DNA of 6,733 bases from Micrococcales bacterium UBA2465 (GTDB taxonomy: Bacteria; Actinomycetota; Actinomycetes; Actinomycetales; Microbacteriaceae). The stretch lies in assembly GCA_002342255.1 (NCBI GenBank), contig DDPP01000085.1, positions 1 through 6,733 of the forward strand, written 5' to 3'. Shown one piece after another: positions 1-6,032 of the stretch. The stretch's first letter is position 1; each line of letters begins with the position of its first letter. The position numbers were made by a program, and so were the translations under genes. The notes under the pieces are model-generated. The model was given only the letters and a program-made list of their open reading frames with translations, was not told the DNA's origin and searched no databases.

Positions 1-120
1 AGAGTTCTAACCAATGACCCAGGCATGGGTGTTATCCGCCACGTTGATGCTGGGTATCCAGAAGCGGTTGAAGTGGCAAGACAAAAGCACGTGCACGTGC
101 CGATGCTGGATACCGAGTAA
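1..120 (+). CDS. hutU: Urocanate hydratase (urocanase), C-terminal end only
   Basis: This is the last 39 codons of a gene that enters from the left edge and ends at TAA 118-120. The visible stretch contains [11 protein letters not shown] followed by DAGYPEA and ends HVPML plus three residues, which matches the extreme C terminus of urocanase as I know the family (about 550 residues in full). Urocanase uses tightly bound NAD+ to hydrate urocanate to 4-imidazolone-5-propionate, the second step of cytoplasmic histidine breakdown. The product is the substrate of the next gene, hutI, whose ATG shares one base with this stop codon (TAATG), so the two are almost certainly co-transcribed and translationally coupled. 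The identification rests on a short tail plus perfect pathway context. Confidence 0.9.
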   Translation, partial: RVLTNDPGMGVIRHVDAGYPEAVEVARQKHVHVPMLDTE

Positions 121-1301
121 TGAGTTCAACTTTATATACCAACATCAATTCTCTGATTACTAACGATCTGCAGTTAGAAAACGGTCTACTCGGTGAATTA
201 ACTGATGCTGCTTTTGTTGAGCAGGATGGCTATATAAAGTGGGTAGGGTCTGCAACTGAAGCACCTGAATGCGATAAGCGGATTTCGCTTGAAGGTAAAG
301 CAGTTTTACCTGGTTTTGTCGACTCTCATGCACACTTAGTTTTTGCGGAGGATAGAGCCAAAGAGTTTTCAGCTCGAATGAATGGTGAAGGGTATTCCGC
401 TGGCGGAATTATGAATACCGTTAGGGCAACCAGATCGGCTAGCGATGCCGAACTGGATGAGGGCATCGCAACCAGAGCTATGGAGATGTATCGCTCTGGA
501 ATTACAACTTTTGAAACCAAGAGCGGATACGGGCTAACAGTTGCCGATGAACTTCGGAGTGTTTCTTTAGCCGTGCAACACACTGAGGATGTTACTTTTC
601 TAGGTGCTCATGTAGTCCCTGAGGAATACAAAGCAAAACCAGATGAATATGTTTCATTGGCCATCGGTCAGATGCTGGAGGCCTGCGCTCCTTATAGCAA
701 GTGGGTAGATGTCTTCTGCGATAAAGGAGCTTTTGATTACGATCAGTCCAAGGCAATACTCAAGGCAGGTATCGAAGCAGGTTTATTACCTAGGATTCAT
801 GCAAATCAGCTATCAGCTTCCAGAGGCGTGGAGTTGGCAGTAGAACTGGAATGTGCCAGCGCTGATCACCTAACTCATCTAACTGATAAAGACATTGACT
901 TACTTAGTGGAAGCAAGACAGTTGCCACATTGCTACCTGGAGCAGAGTTCTCCACTAGATCTGCATATCCGGATGCCAGAAGACTTTGGAATGCAGGGGT
1001 AACCGTCGCTCTGGCAACCGATTGCAATCCAGGTTCTAGCTACACAACTTCGATGCCTTTTTGTATTGCGGTTGCTGTAAGAGACATGCACTTCACAATG
1101 GAGCAGGCGATTTGGTCGGCAACCCTTGGCGGAGCAAAAGCTCTGCAACGAGAGGATGTAGGAGCGATAGCAGTCGGCAAGGCAGCGGACTTTGTGGTTT
1201 TGGATGCTCCTTCATACTCCCATCTTGCTTATCGACCTGGCGTTGATTTGATTTCTGAAACTGTTATTGCTGGAACAACTATATATAGGAGCAACAAGTG
1301 A
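120..1301 (+). CDS. hutI: Imidazolonepropionase (HutI)
   Basis: This 393-residue amidohydrolase opens the ring of 4-imidazolone-5-propionate to give N-formimino-L-glutamate, the third step of histidine degradation. The metal-dependent TIM-barrel signature is complete: HAH at residues 70-72 after GFVDS, His227 in IHANQ, His250 in SADHL, and Asp301 in ATDCNPGSS. The substrate-side motif TKSGYGL (133-139) and a C-terminal KAADFVVLDAP stretch from the small composite beta-domain are also present. The length is slightly under the roughly 405-420 usual in Firmicutes and Proteobacteria. The ATG at 120 overlaps the hutU stop (TAATG). No strong Shine-Dalgarno precedes it, so reinitiation after hutU is likely. 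The stop overlaps hutH by four bases. One oddity is Gln230 where, from memory, Bacillus HutI has a mechanistic Glu after the metal-binding His. I recall HANQL as typical of actinobacterial HutI, so the enzyme is probably active. Confidence 0.96.
   Translation: MSSTLYTNINSLITNDLQLENGLLGELTDAAFVEQDGYIKWVGSATEAPECDKRISLEGKAVLPGFVDSHAHLVFAEDRAKEFSARMNGEGYSAGGIMNTVRATRSASDAELDEGIATRAMEMYRSGITTFETKSGYGLTVADELRSVSLAVQHTEDVTFLGAHVVPEEYKAKPDEYVSLAIGQMLEACAPYSKWVDVFCDKGAFDYDQSKAILKAGIEAGLLPRIHANQLSASRGVELAVELECASADHLTHLTDKDIDLLSGSKTVATLLPGAEFSTRSAYPDARRLWNAGVTVALATDCNPGSSYTTSMPFCIAVAVRDMHFTMEQAIWSATLGGAKALQREDVGAIAVGKAADFVVLDAPSYSHLAYRPGVDLISETVIAGTTIYRSNK
1287..1291 (+). promoter_or_regulatory. Ribosome binding site of hutH
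   Basis: AGGAG lies six bases before GTG 1298-1300, inside the last codons of hutI. It supports the GTG start, which gives a GTGA overlap with the hutI stop, over the later in-frame candidates. Confidence 0.75.
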
Positions 1302-2797
1302 ATACCGTGATTATCAAGCCCAGCGGCACAACTTTTGAAGATGTTTTAGCAGTGGCAAGAGGAAATGCCAAGGTCGAGATATCTGCTGAAAGTATCCAAG
1401 CCATGACGGAAACTCGAAATCGGGTTGAGGAAATCGCTGCACACGATGAAGCCGTGTATGGAATCTCGACTGGCTTTGGAGCTCTTGCTTCAAGCAAGAT
1501 TGATCTCAAAGACCGTGTGCAATTACAGAAAGCTCTGATTAGATCTCACGCTGCTGGCATAGGCCCAATTGTTGAAAAAGAAGTAGTTAGAGCTCTAATG
1601 ACTCTTCGACTAAAGACCTTGGCTTCTGGTAGAACCGGAGCAAGGCCTGTTGTTGCCGAAACTATGGCCGCAATCTTGAATTCTGGTATTACTCCAGTAG
1701 TTCATGAGTTTGGCTCCCTAGGTTGTTCAGGCGACCTAGCGCCATTGGCTCACTGTGCGATGGTAATGATGGGTGAGGGAAGAGCATTTGGTCCTGATGA
1801 CGTCGAGGCTCCGGTGCCAACACTTTTGGCTAATGCTGGAATTACACCAGTTGAGTTGGTCGAGAAAGAAGGACTGGCTCTAATCAATGGAACAGATGGA
1901 ATGCTGGGCATGCTCATTCTGGCCATCACCGATTTAGAGAAACTATTAGACCAGTCAGATTTGATAACAGCGATGAGCATCGAAGGTTTGTTAGGGACAG
2001 ATCAAGTGCTAAGAGCTGAATTACATGAACCGCTTAGACCACATCCAGGCCAAGCCAGGTCAGCGCAAAACATGTTCACAGCGCTGCAAGGCTCTGAGAT
2101 AGTTGCCTCCCACCGAGTTGGGGATGGCCAGGTTCAAGATGCGTATTCGCTTAGATGTGCACCTCAGGTTGCCGGTGCGGTTAGAGACACCATTGCTTAT
2201 GCCAAGCAGGTAGCGCACAGAGAATTAGCTGCGACCATTGATAACCCGATAGTTCTTGAAAATGGCGAAGTAACTTCTAACGGTAACTTCCATGGAGCGC
2301 CAGTAGGTTATGTTTTGGATTTCTTGGCTATAGCTGCAACTGATCTAAGTTCTATCTCTGAACGGCGAATCGATCGAATGATGGATAAGCATCGCAATAA
2401 CGGTTTATCTCCATTCTTAGCTGGTGATGCTGGAGTTGATAGCGGTTTGATGATCGCTCAATACACAGCAGCTGGGCTAGTTTCAGATTCTAAGCGTTTA
2501 GCTGTTCCAGCAAGCGTTGATTCAATTCCATCATCCGCTATGCAAGAAGATCACGTTTCCATGGGTTGGCACGCAGGTCGGAAACTGCGCAAAGTAGTTG
2601 ACAATCTCAGATATGTTTTAGCAATTGAACTTATTGGTGCAGCAAGATGCATTGAACTTCGATCTCCGCTAAAGCCTGCTACGGCAACAGCTGCCATGAT
2701 TACAAAACTACGAAAAGTAGTCCCTGGAGTTGGACCGGACACATTTATGGCACCGGAGATTCAGGCAGCCGCTGAACTTTTAGCAGAGTCACTTTGA
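1298..2797 (+). CDS. hutH: Histidine ammonia-lyase (histidase)
   Basis: This 499-residue cytoplasmic lyase removes ammonia from L-histidine to give urocanate, the committing step of the hut pathway. Its length is typical (about 505-510). The active-site residues can be matched one by one to the well-studied Pseudomonas putida enzyme: Tyr54 in YGISTGFG, His84 in SHAAG, Asn197 in INGTDG, Gln280, Tyr283 and Arg286 in QDAYSLRC, Phe331 in FHGAP, and Glu417 in QEDHVSMG. The electrophilic MIO cofactor would form from residues 143-145 in GSLGCSGDLAPLAH. The triad here is Cys-Ser-Gly rather than the textbook Ala-Ser-Gly. The start is GTG, backed by AGGAG six bases upstream, and overlaps hutI by four bases. 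The pathway's first enzyme is thus encoded last of the three. The 3' end overlaps the convergent MFS gene by nine bases. The related phenylalanine and tyrosine ammonia-lyases are unlikely given hutU and hutI next door. Confidence 0.96.
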   Translation: MNTVIIKPSGTTFEDVLAVARGNAKVEISAESIQAMTETRNRVEEIAAHDEAVYGISTGFGALASSKIDLKDRVQLQKALIRSHAAGIGPIVEKEVVRALMTLRLKTLASGRTGARPVVAETMAAILNSGITPVVHEFGSLGCSGDLAPLAHCAMVMMGEGRAFGPDDVEAPVPTLLANAGITPVELVEKEGLALINGTDGMLGMLILAITDLEKLLDQSDLITAMSIEGLLGTDQVLRAELHEPLRPHPGQARSAQNMFTALQGSEIVASHRVGDGQVQDAYSLRCAPQVAGAVRDTIAYAKQVAHRELAATIDNPIVLENGEVTSNGNFHGAPVGYVLDFLAIAATDLSSISERRIDRMMDKHRNNGLSPFLAGDAGVDSGLMIAQYTAAGLVSDSKRLAVPASVDSIPSSAMQEDHVSMGWHAGRKLRKVVDNLRYVLAIELIGAARCIELRSPLKPATATAAMITKLRKVVPGVGPDTFMAPEIQAAAELLAESL

Positions 2798-4000
2798 TGC
2801 TTTAGCATCTGTTTTCGATTTGGGATACCGTGGTCTGTTCTTTAGAACCGAGGGGCCCAACGAGAATATGATGATTAGCCCAAGTATTCCAGCCCCAACA
2901 AAAACATTTCTAACTCCAAAAGTTGAAATGGCAGCCCCAGCTAGACCCATGCTTGTGGCTGTTCCAACGGTTATCACAGCTCCAAAAGTTGACATTACAC
3001 GTCCTCTAACTTCATCTGGTGTTCGATGCTGCACCAGCCCTGTGCCATAGGCATTTAGCAAAGACATCGCAATTCCACCCATGAATCCGAATACCATCAC
3101 TACCCACCAGTGGTGAGCATTGCCGATGGTGATGACTGCAACGGCAACATAGATGATGGCTACGCTAACTATGGTTAGGTGGTAGCGCATTGGAACTTTG
3201 GCTAACGCAGCAAATGCGCCGCCGATAACAGCTCCAGAAGCGAAAATGGCTCCGACTAATCCATAAATAAGCGGGTTGCCCTGAAGCTCATCAATAATTA
3301 GGAAAACTTCTCCCACTTGGATCACGCCGAGTGAGACGATTAGCACGGTAACCAAGATGACAATAGACCTAACTAGTTTGTCTTGGAAGACAAACTTCAA
3401 TCCAGCCAAAACTTTCAAACCCTCTTCCTTTTGGTTGCCGATAGTTCTATCAACCTTGAGTAGCAGGATGACCATAATCAAAACCAGGAAAGAAATACTG
3501 TCGATAATGAATGGCCAGAAGAAACCAGTAGTTGAAACCAAAACCCCCCCTGCTGCAGGAGCTATCAACGAACCCATGGCTGAGAAAGTAGTTTGCAGTC
3601 CATTTGCTCTGGTCAGATCCTCTTTAGTTGTAAGGCTGGGTATCAGGGCATTAAATGATGCATTCACAGCAGTGTTAGCTGATGAAGAAACCAGGAGTGC
3701 CAAGTAAGACCACCAGATTGGGAAACCAAAAGCCAAACTCAAACTGCAAAGACTCATCAGGGCCAAAAGTGGTGGCATTAGTTTTCTCGTACTGTAACGA
3801 TCTGCTAACAAACCTGCCCAGGGGGAAAGAAAAATTGAGGGGAGAAGCATGCATAGAAAAAGCACAGAAACACCGGCGGGCCCCTGAGAATTCTTATCCC
3901 TAAGCACCACCGCGAAAGTAGTCATAGCGCTGCCGAGGAATGAAATACCGGAAGCTGCCGAGAGTATCTGCAGTTTCAACCATTGTGTCTGGGTAGCCAA
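2789..4000 (-). CDS. MFS transporter, MFS_3 (EntS/Mef-like) exporter type
   Basis: This 403-residue inner-membrane protein has about 12 hydrophobic segments in two halves, separated by a charged linker near residues 183-210. The classic MFS motif A is in the loop between helices 2 and 3 (GLLADRYSTRKL, 63-74). ALIPSLTTKEDLTRANGL (118-135) and RTPDEVRGRVMSTFGAV (326-342) are the two stretches I associate with the MFS_3 family, which includes enterobactin exporter EntS and macrolide-efflux Mef proteins. Proton-driven export of a small molecule is therefore the best guess; the substrate cannot be read from sequence. The start is TTG at 4000, chosen because AGGAGG sits four bases upstream. The next in-frame Met is at residue 26, inside helix 1. 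The gene is convergent with hutH (nine-base overlap) and divergent from the membrane operon at 4055. Histidine or urocanate uptake is less likely, as this subfamily is mainly exporters and the gene is not in the hut operon. Confidence 0.88.
   Translation of the reverse strand: MATQTQWLKLQILSAASGISFLGSAMTTFAVVLRDKNSQGPAGVSVLFLCMLLPSIFLSPWAGLLADRYSTRKLMPPLLALMSLCSLSLAFGFPIWWSYLALLVSSSANTAVNASFNALIPSLTTKEDLTRANGLQTTFSAMGSLIAPAAGGVLVSTTGFFWPFIIDSISFLVLIMVILLLKVDRTIGNQKEEGLKVLAGLKFVFQDKLVRSIVILVTVLIVSLGVIQVGEVFLIIDELQGNPLIYGLVGAIFASGAVIGGAFAALAKVPMRYHLTIVSVAIIYVAVAVITIGNAHHWWVVMVFGFMGGIAMSLLNAYGTGLVQHRTPDEVRGRVMSTFGAVITVGTATSMGLAGAAISTFGVRNVFVGAGILGLIIIFSLGPSVLKNRPRYPKSKTDAKASK
2796..2821 (+). terminator. 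Candidate weak intrinsic terminator after hutH
   Basis: A perfect five-base-pair inverted repeat, GATGC (2796-2800) and GCATC (2805-2809) with a TTTA loop, starts on the hutH stop codon. It is followed on the plus strand by a T-rich run (TGTTTTCGATTT). It lies inside the 3' end of the opposing MFS gene, where it also encodes that protein's last residues. The stem is short, so strength is doubtful. On the minus strand no U-tract follows it, so it would act mainly on hut transcripts. Confidence 0.35.
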
Positions 4001-4021
4001 CTTTCCTCCTTGTCTAATAAT
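3994..4021 (+). promoter_or_regulatory. Tentative sigma-70-type promoter for the membrane operon
   Basis: AATAAT (4016-4021, one mismatch to TATAAT) has TAGCCA (3994-3999, four of six to TTGACA) 16 bases upstream. It would give a leader of roughly 25-30 bases before ATG 4055, which has AAAGGGGAA as its ribosome binding site. The candidate -35 lies over the start codon of the opposing MFS gene, so the two promoters would be intertwined. The match is by eye in AT-rich DNA and could be chance. I could not assign a convincing minus-strand promoter for the MFS gene in the same 54-base gap. Confidence 0.3.
4005..4010 (-). promoter_or_regulatory. Ribosome binding site of the MFS gene
   Basis: The minus strand reads AGGAGG, a perfect anti-SD match, then AAAG and the TTG start. 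It is the strongest Shine-Dalgarno in the window. It decides the non-ATG start of the transporter, since no ATG lies in frame nearby. Confidence 0.75.
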
Positions 4022-4054
4022 CTAGTTGCTAGGGGAGTTTGAAAGGGGAAATCA

Positions 4055-4369
4055 ATGAACTCAAGCATCAGTCAGATGCAATCAACCAAAGCCATCAGTT
4101 TAACCTTTGCAATCTTAGGAGCGATAGCTGCGCCAATTCTATTTGTGACTGGCATTGTCCTTAGTGGTTTGCACGGGCTATGTGTTAACGTAAAACTCAT
4201 TTATTCAGCTAGCCAAGCTAATTGTTCCGATGATTCGGGACCTGCACTTATGTTTGGTGGAGGATTAGCTCTAATACTTTCCATTGTTTTGTTTGTCTAT
4301 GTGTCAAAACTCAATAAAAATATTGATTACGCGATTAGATCTCAGAGGATTGCGGAGCAAGAGCGATGA
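4055..4369 (+). CDS. Small two-helix membrane protein, unknown function
   Basis: I do not recognise a family for this 104-residue protein. Two hydrophobic helices are clear, about residues 13-39 and 65-84. The loop between them (40-64) carries two cysteines, Cys43 and Cys57, which could form a disulfide if the loop faces outward. The C-terminal tail from about residue 85 is charged and polar (KLNKN then RSQRIAEQER) and should be cytoplasmic, giving an inside-out-inside topology. ATG 4055 is preceded by AAAGGGGAA with a four-base spacer. The stop overlaps the next ORF as ATGA, so this is the first gene of a three-gene operon ending in an acyltransferase. It may be an accessory or stabilising subunit, but that is inference from position only. 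Coding status is supported by the RBS, the overlap and the membrane topology. Confidence 0.75.
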   Translation: MNSSISQMQSTKAISLTFAILGAIAAPILFVTGIVLSGLHGLCVNVKLIYSASQANCSDDSGPALMFGGGLALILSIVLFVYVSKLNKNIDYAIRSQRIAEQER

Positions 4370-4908
4370 AAACTTCAAAAGAAAGCTTGGCAAAAATTAG
4401 AGCTGCCGGCTATTTCTTTTTAGCCATTTCACTATTTTTGCTGGTTGCGATGTTTGTGTTGAACGTCTTCCTAGGGTTCACTAATTTTATGCAGGGATTT
4501 GACTCAGGTAATCGAGGTCACTCAGTTTCACCAATTCCGGCAACTGCTGCCAACTATGCCATCGGGGTTTTGGTTGTTTCGGCGATTATGGTTGTCTATT
4601 CAACCATCTCGTTAGATCGAATCAATTACCGGGAGCGGTTCCAGGAAAAACTTCAAAATGAAGAAATTGCACGCCTTGTCGATTCAGCAATAACCCAGAA
4701 AGCAGTAGGTTTAGGCGGCCTGTTCGCAATCGGTATTCCCTTAGCGATGATGCTTGTCTTGCCAATGGATAGTACAAAGCTCTCATTAGCACCAATCTCA
4801 ATATTGCTTCTAATAGGAACATCAGCAGTTGGCTTCACCTCGTTGAGCACAACTATCAAGAAACTACTAGCCTTAGAGGAAGACCCGAAAAACAAGAAGA
4901 GCAATTGA
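4366..4908 (+). CDS. Four-helix membrane protein, unknown function
   Basis: This 180-residue protein is not recognised as a named family. Hydrophobic segments lie at about 14-36, 61-82, 113-133 and 140-160. The polar stretch 83-111 (DRINYRERFQEKLQNEEIARL and on) is rich in charged residues with helical, possibly coiled-coil character, and should be cytoplasmic. The N terminus (KTSKESLAKIR) and C terminus (EEDPKNKKSN) are also charged and probably cytoplasmic. ATG 4366 overlaps the previous stop (ATGA) and has GGAG eight bases upstream. The stop overlaps the acyltransferase start as TTGA. The general plan of hydrophobic pairs followed by a charged helix resembles the shorter protein just upstream, so the two could be distant relatives or heteromeric partners; no clear sequence identity is visible by eye. 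Confidence 0.75.
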   Translation: MKTSKESLAKIRAAGYFFLAISLFLLVAMFVLNVFLGFTNFMQGFDSGNRGHSVSPIPATAANYAIGVLVVSAIMVVYSTISLDRINYRERFQEKLQNEEIARLVDSAITQKAVGLGGLFAIGIPLAMMLVLPMDSTKLSLAPISILLLIGTSAVGFTSLSTTIKKLLALEEDPKNKKSN

Positions 4909-6026
4909 CCTTTAGAAGATTTGACCCGCTCGATTCAGCTCGAGCTACCATGATGCTGCTTGGTGTCTTCGTTCATACTGCACTTGTTCTTCCGCTGTTC
5001 TATAAGAGTGAAACTGAAACCGACAAATTCGCTTTGGCTTTGATCTACCAAGTAATACATATCTTTAGGATGCCAACCTTTTTCTTTCTAGCTGGAGTTT
5101 TTGCTTCTGCACTATTAGTAAAAGCCGGCTATTTCGGATTCCTGACCAGCAGATTCAAGCGAATAGTTTCAGTGGTATTTACCGCTGAAGCCATTATCGC
5201 GCTTGTGATTCTGCCTCAAGGCTGCGCTGCCTGTCAGGTGATAGGGCCAACAGGTTATCTAGAAAATGGTTGGCTTCACCTGTGGTTCTTGTTCTATCTG
5301 GCACTAATCTCGCATTTCTTCCTATTGGTTACTTATGTCTGGGAAAAAGTAAATCAAGCGAATTACAAAAAATTACTTTCTGCAATTGCCAAAAGAATGA
5401 CATTCGCTCCTTGGCAAGTATTCTTCTTGGCTTTATTTACCTTAGCTATTCCAAATTACATTGGTCCTGATGGGGCTTTGAGGATGACCTTTGCTTTGAT
5501 TCCTAACTTGAGCCTGCTATTGGTGTTCTCACTGTTTTATGTAGTTGGCTGGATAGCTTTTTTCAACATGGATCAAGTTCTCAAATCTCTAGGTAAATAT
5601 GCTTGGTTGAATACTTCAATTGGAATTCTCGCTGGTTTATCTGCTAGCTACCTTTATAGAACTGGTAATGGACTTTGGGAGCAGTTGGTATATAGCCAAG
5701 GCATGTGGTTTGTGACTATCGGTCTAGTTGGTTTGTTTATTAAATATGCCCCTAAACGCAATAGGTTCTTTGGATACTTCACCGATGCAAGCTACTGGAT
5801 TTATCTTTGGCATCCGATATTCATTTTGTTATTTGCTTACCTGGGCGTATTGATTGGGCTCAACATCTGGGTGTCCTTTGTATTGACCAGCTTGCTTTCG
5901 CTTTTTGTGGTTTCTGCGAGCTACACCTATTTAGTTCAGGATACCAAAGTGGATAAATGGCTCTCCGGCAGGAGAAGAAGAGAATTATCTAAAGAAGACT
6001 TATTAGCCGAAAAGAAAAAGCGTTAG
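4905..6026 (+). CDS. Membrane acyltransferase, OpgC/MdoC-like (acyltransferase-3 superfamily)
   Basis: This 373-residue protein has about ten hydrophobic segments. Acyltransferase-3 hallmarks are visible: LDSARATMMLLGVFVH at 9-24 holds the R-x10-H pair (Arg13, His24), IHIFRMPTFFFLAG lies at 51-64, HLWFLFYL at 125-132, and ASYWIYLWHP at 295-304 includes His303. From memory these line up best with E. coli OpgC (MdoC), which succinylates osmoregulated periplasmic glucans. Such enzymes move acyl groups across the membrane onto cell-surface sugars. The acceptor here is unknown, because actinobacteria are not known for periplasmic glucans; a cell-wall polymer, exopolysaccharide or glycolipid is more plausible. 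The start is TTG 4905, overlapping the upstream stop (TTGA). Its own SD is weak (GAAGAG close by), suggesting coupled translation, and conserved sequence begins within ten residues of it. The C terminus is strongly basic (GRRRR and later KKKR) and cytoplasmic. The gene ends in a four-base convergent overlap with rsgA. Confidence 0.88.
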   Translation: MTFRRFDPLDSARATMMLLGVFVHTALVLPLFYKSETETDKFALALIYQVIHIFRMPTFFFLAGVFASALLVKAGYFGFLTSRFKRIVSVVFTAEAIIALVILPQGCAACQVIGPTGYLENGWLHLWFLFYLALISHFFLLVTYVWEKVNQANYKKLLSAIAKRMTFAPWQVFFLALFTLAIPNYIGPDGALRMTFALIPNLSLLLVFSLFYVVGWIAFFNMDQVLKSLGKYAWLNTSIGILAGLSASYLYRTGNGLWEQLVYSQGMWFVTIGLVGLFIKYAPKRNRFFGYFTDASYWIYLWHPIFILLFAYLGVLIGLNIWVSFVLTSLLSLFVVSASYTYLVQDTKVDKWLSGRRRRELSKEDLLAEKKKR

Positions 6027-6032
6027 TCGCTT
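6011..6032 (-). terminator. Candidate intrinsic terminator of rsgA at the convergent junction
   Basis: Read on the minus strand, AAGCG, a five-base loop holding the stop region (ACTAA), and CGCTT form a five-base-pair stem (6018-6032). The stem runs directly into TTTCTTT, giving a nearly unbroken U-rich tail. This is the arrangement of a short Rho-independent terminator for rsgA, located within the last codons of the acyltransferase gene. On the plus strand the stem is followed by CCCATTG, so it should not stop the membrane operon efficiently. The short stem keeps confidence moderate. Confidence 0.45.

Noticed and set aside
326..583. Open frame antisense to hutI (85 codons), and similar antisense frames inside hutH and the acyltransferase operon
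   Set aside because: They lie wholly within well-supported genes on the other strand, have no family features, and have no convincing ribosome binding sites.
3545..3551. Run of seven C (G7 on the coding strand of the MFS gene), a possible phase-variation tract
   Set aside because: It encodes a plausible Gly-Gly in a membrane segment, the frame is intact on both sides, and a single 7-base run without repeats in the promoter is not enough to propose switching.
3357..3707. 116-codon plus-strand frame opposite the MFS gene
   Set aside because: It is the reverse reading of the membrane-helix codons of a clear transporter; its product shows no domain or sensible topology.
2789..4000. MFS gene as a hut permease
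   Set aside because: Its motifs are those of the MFS_3 exporter group, it is on the opposite strand, and it has its own start signals. It could still transport a related metabolite, but nothing in the sequence shows that.
4015..4024. TAATAATCTA as a minus-strand promoter -10 (TAGATT) for the MFS gene
   Set aside because: Only four of six bases match, and no acceptable -35 lies 16-18 bases upstream on the minus strand.
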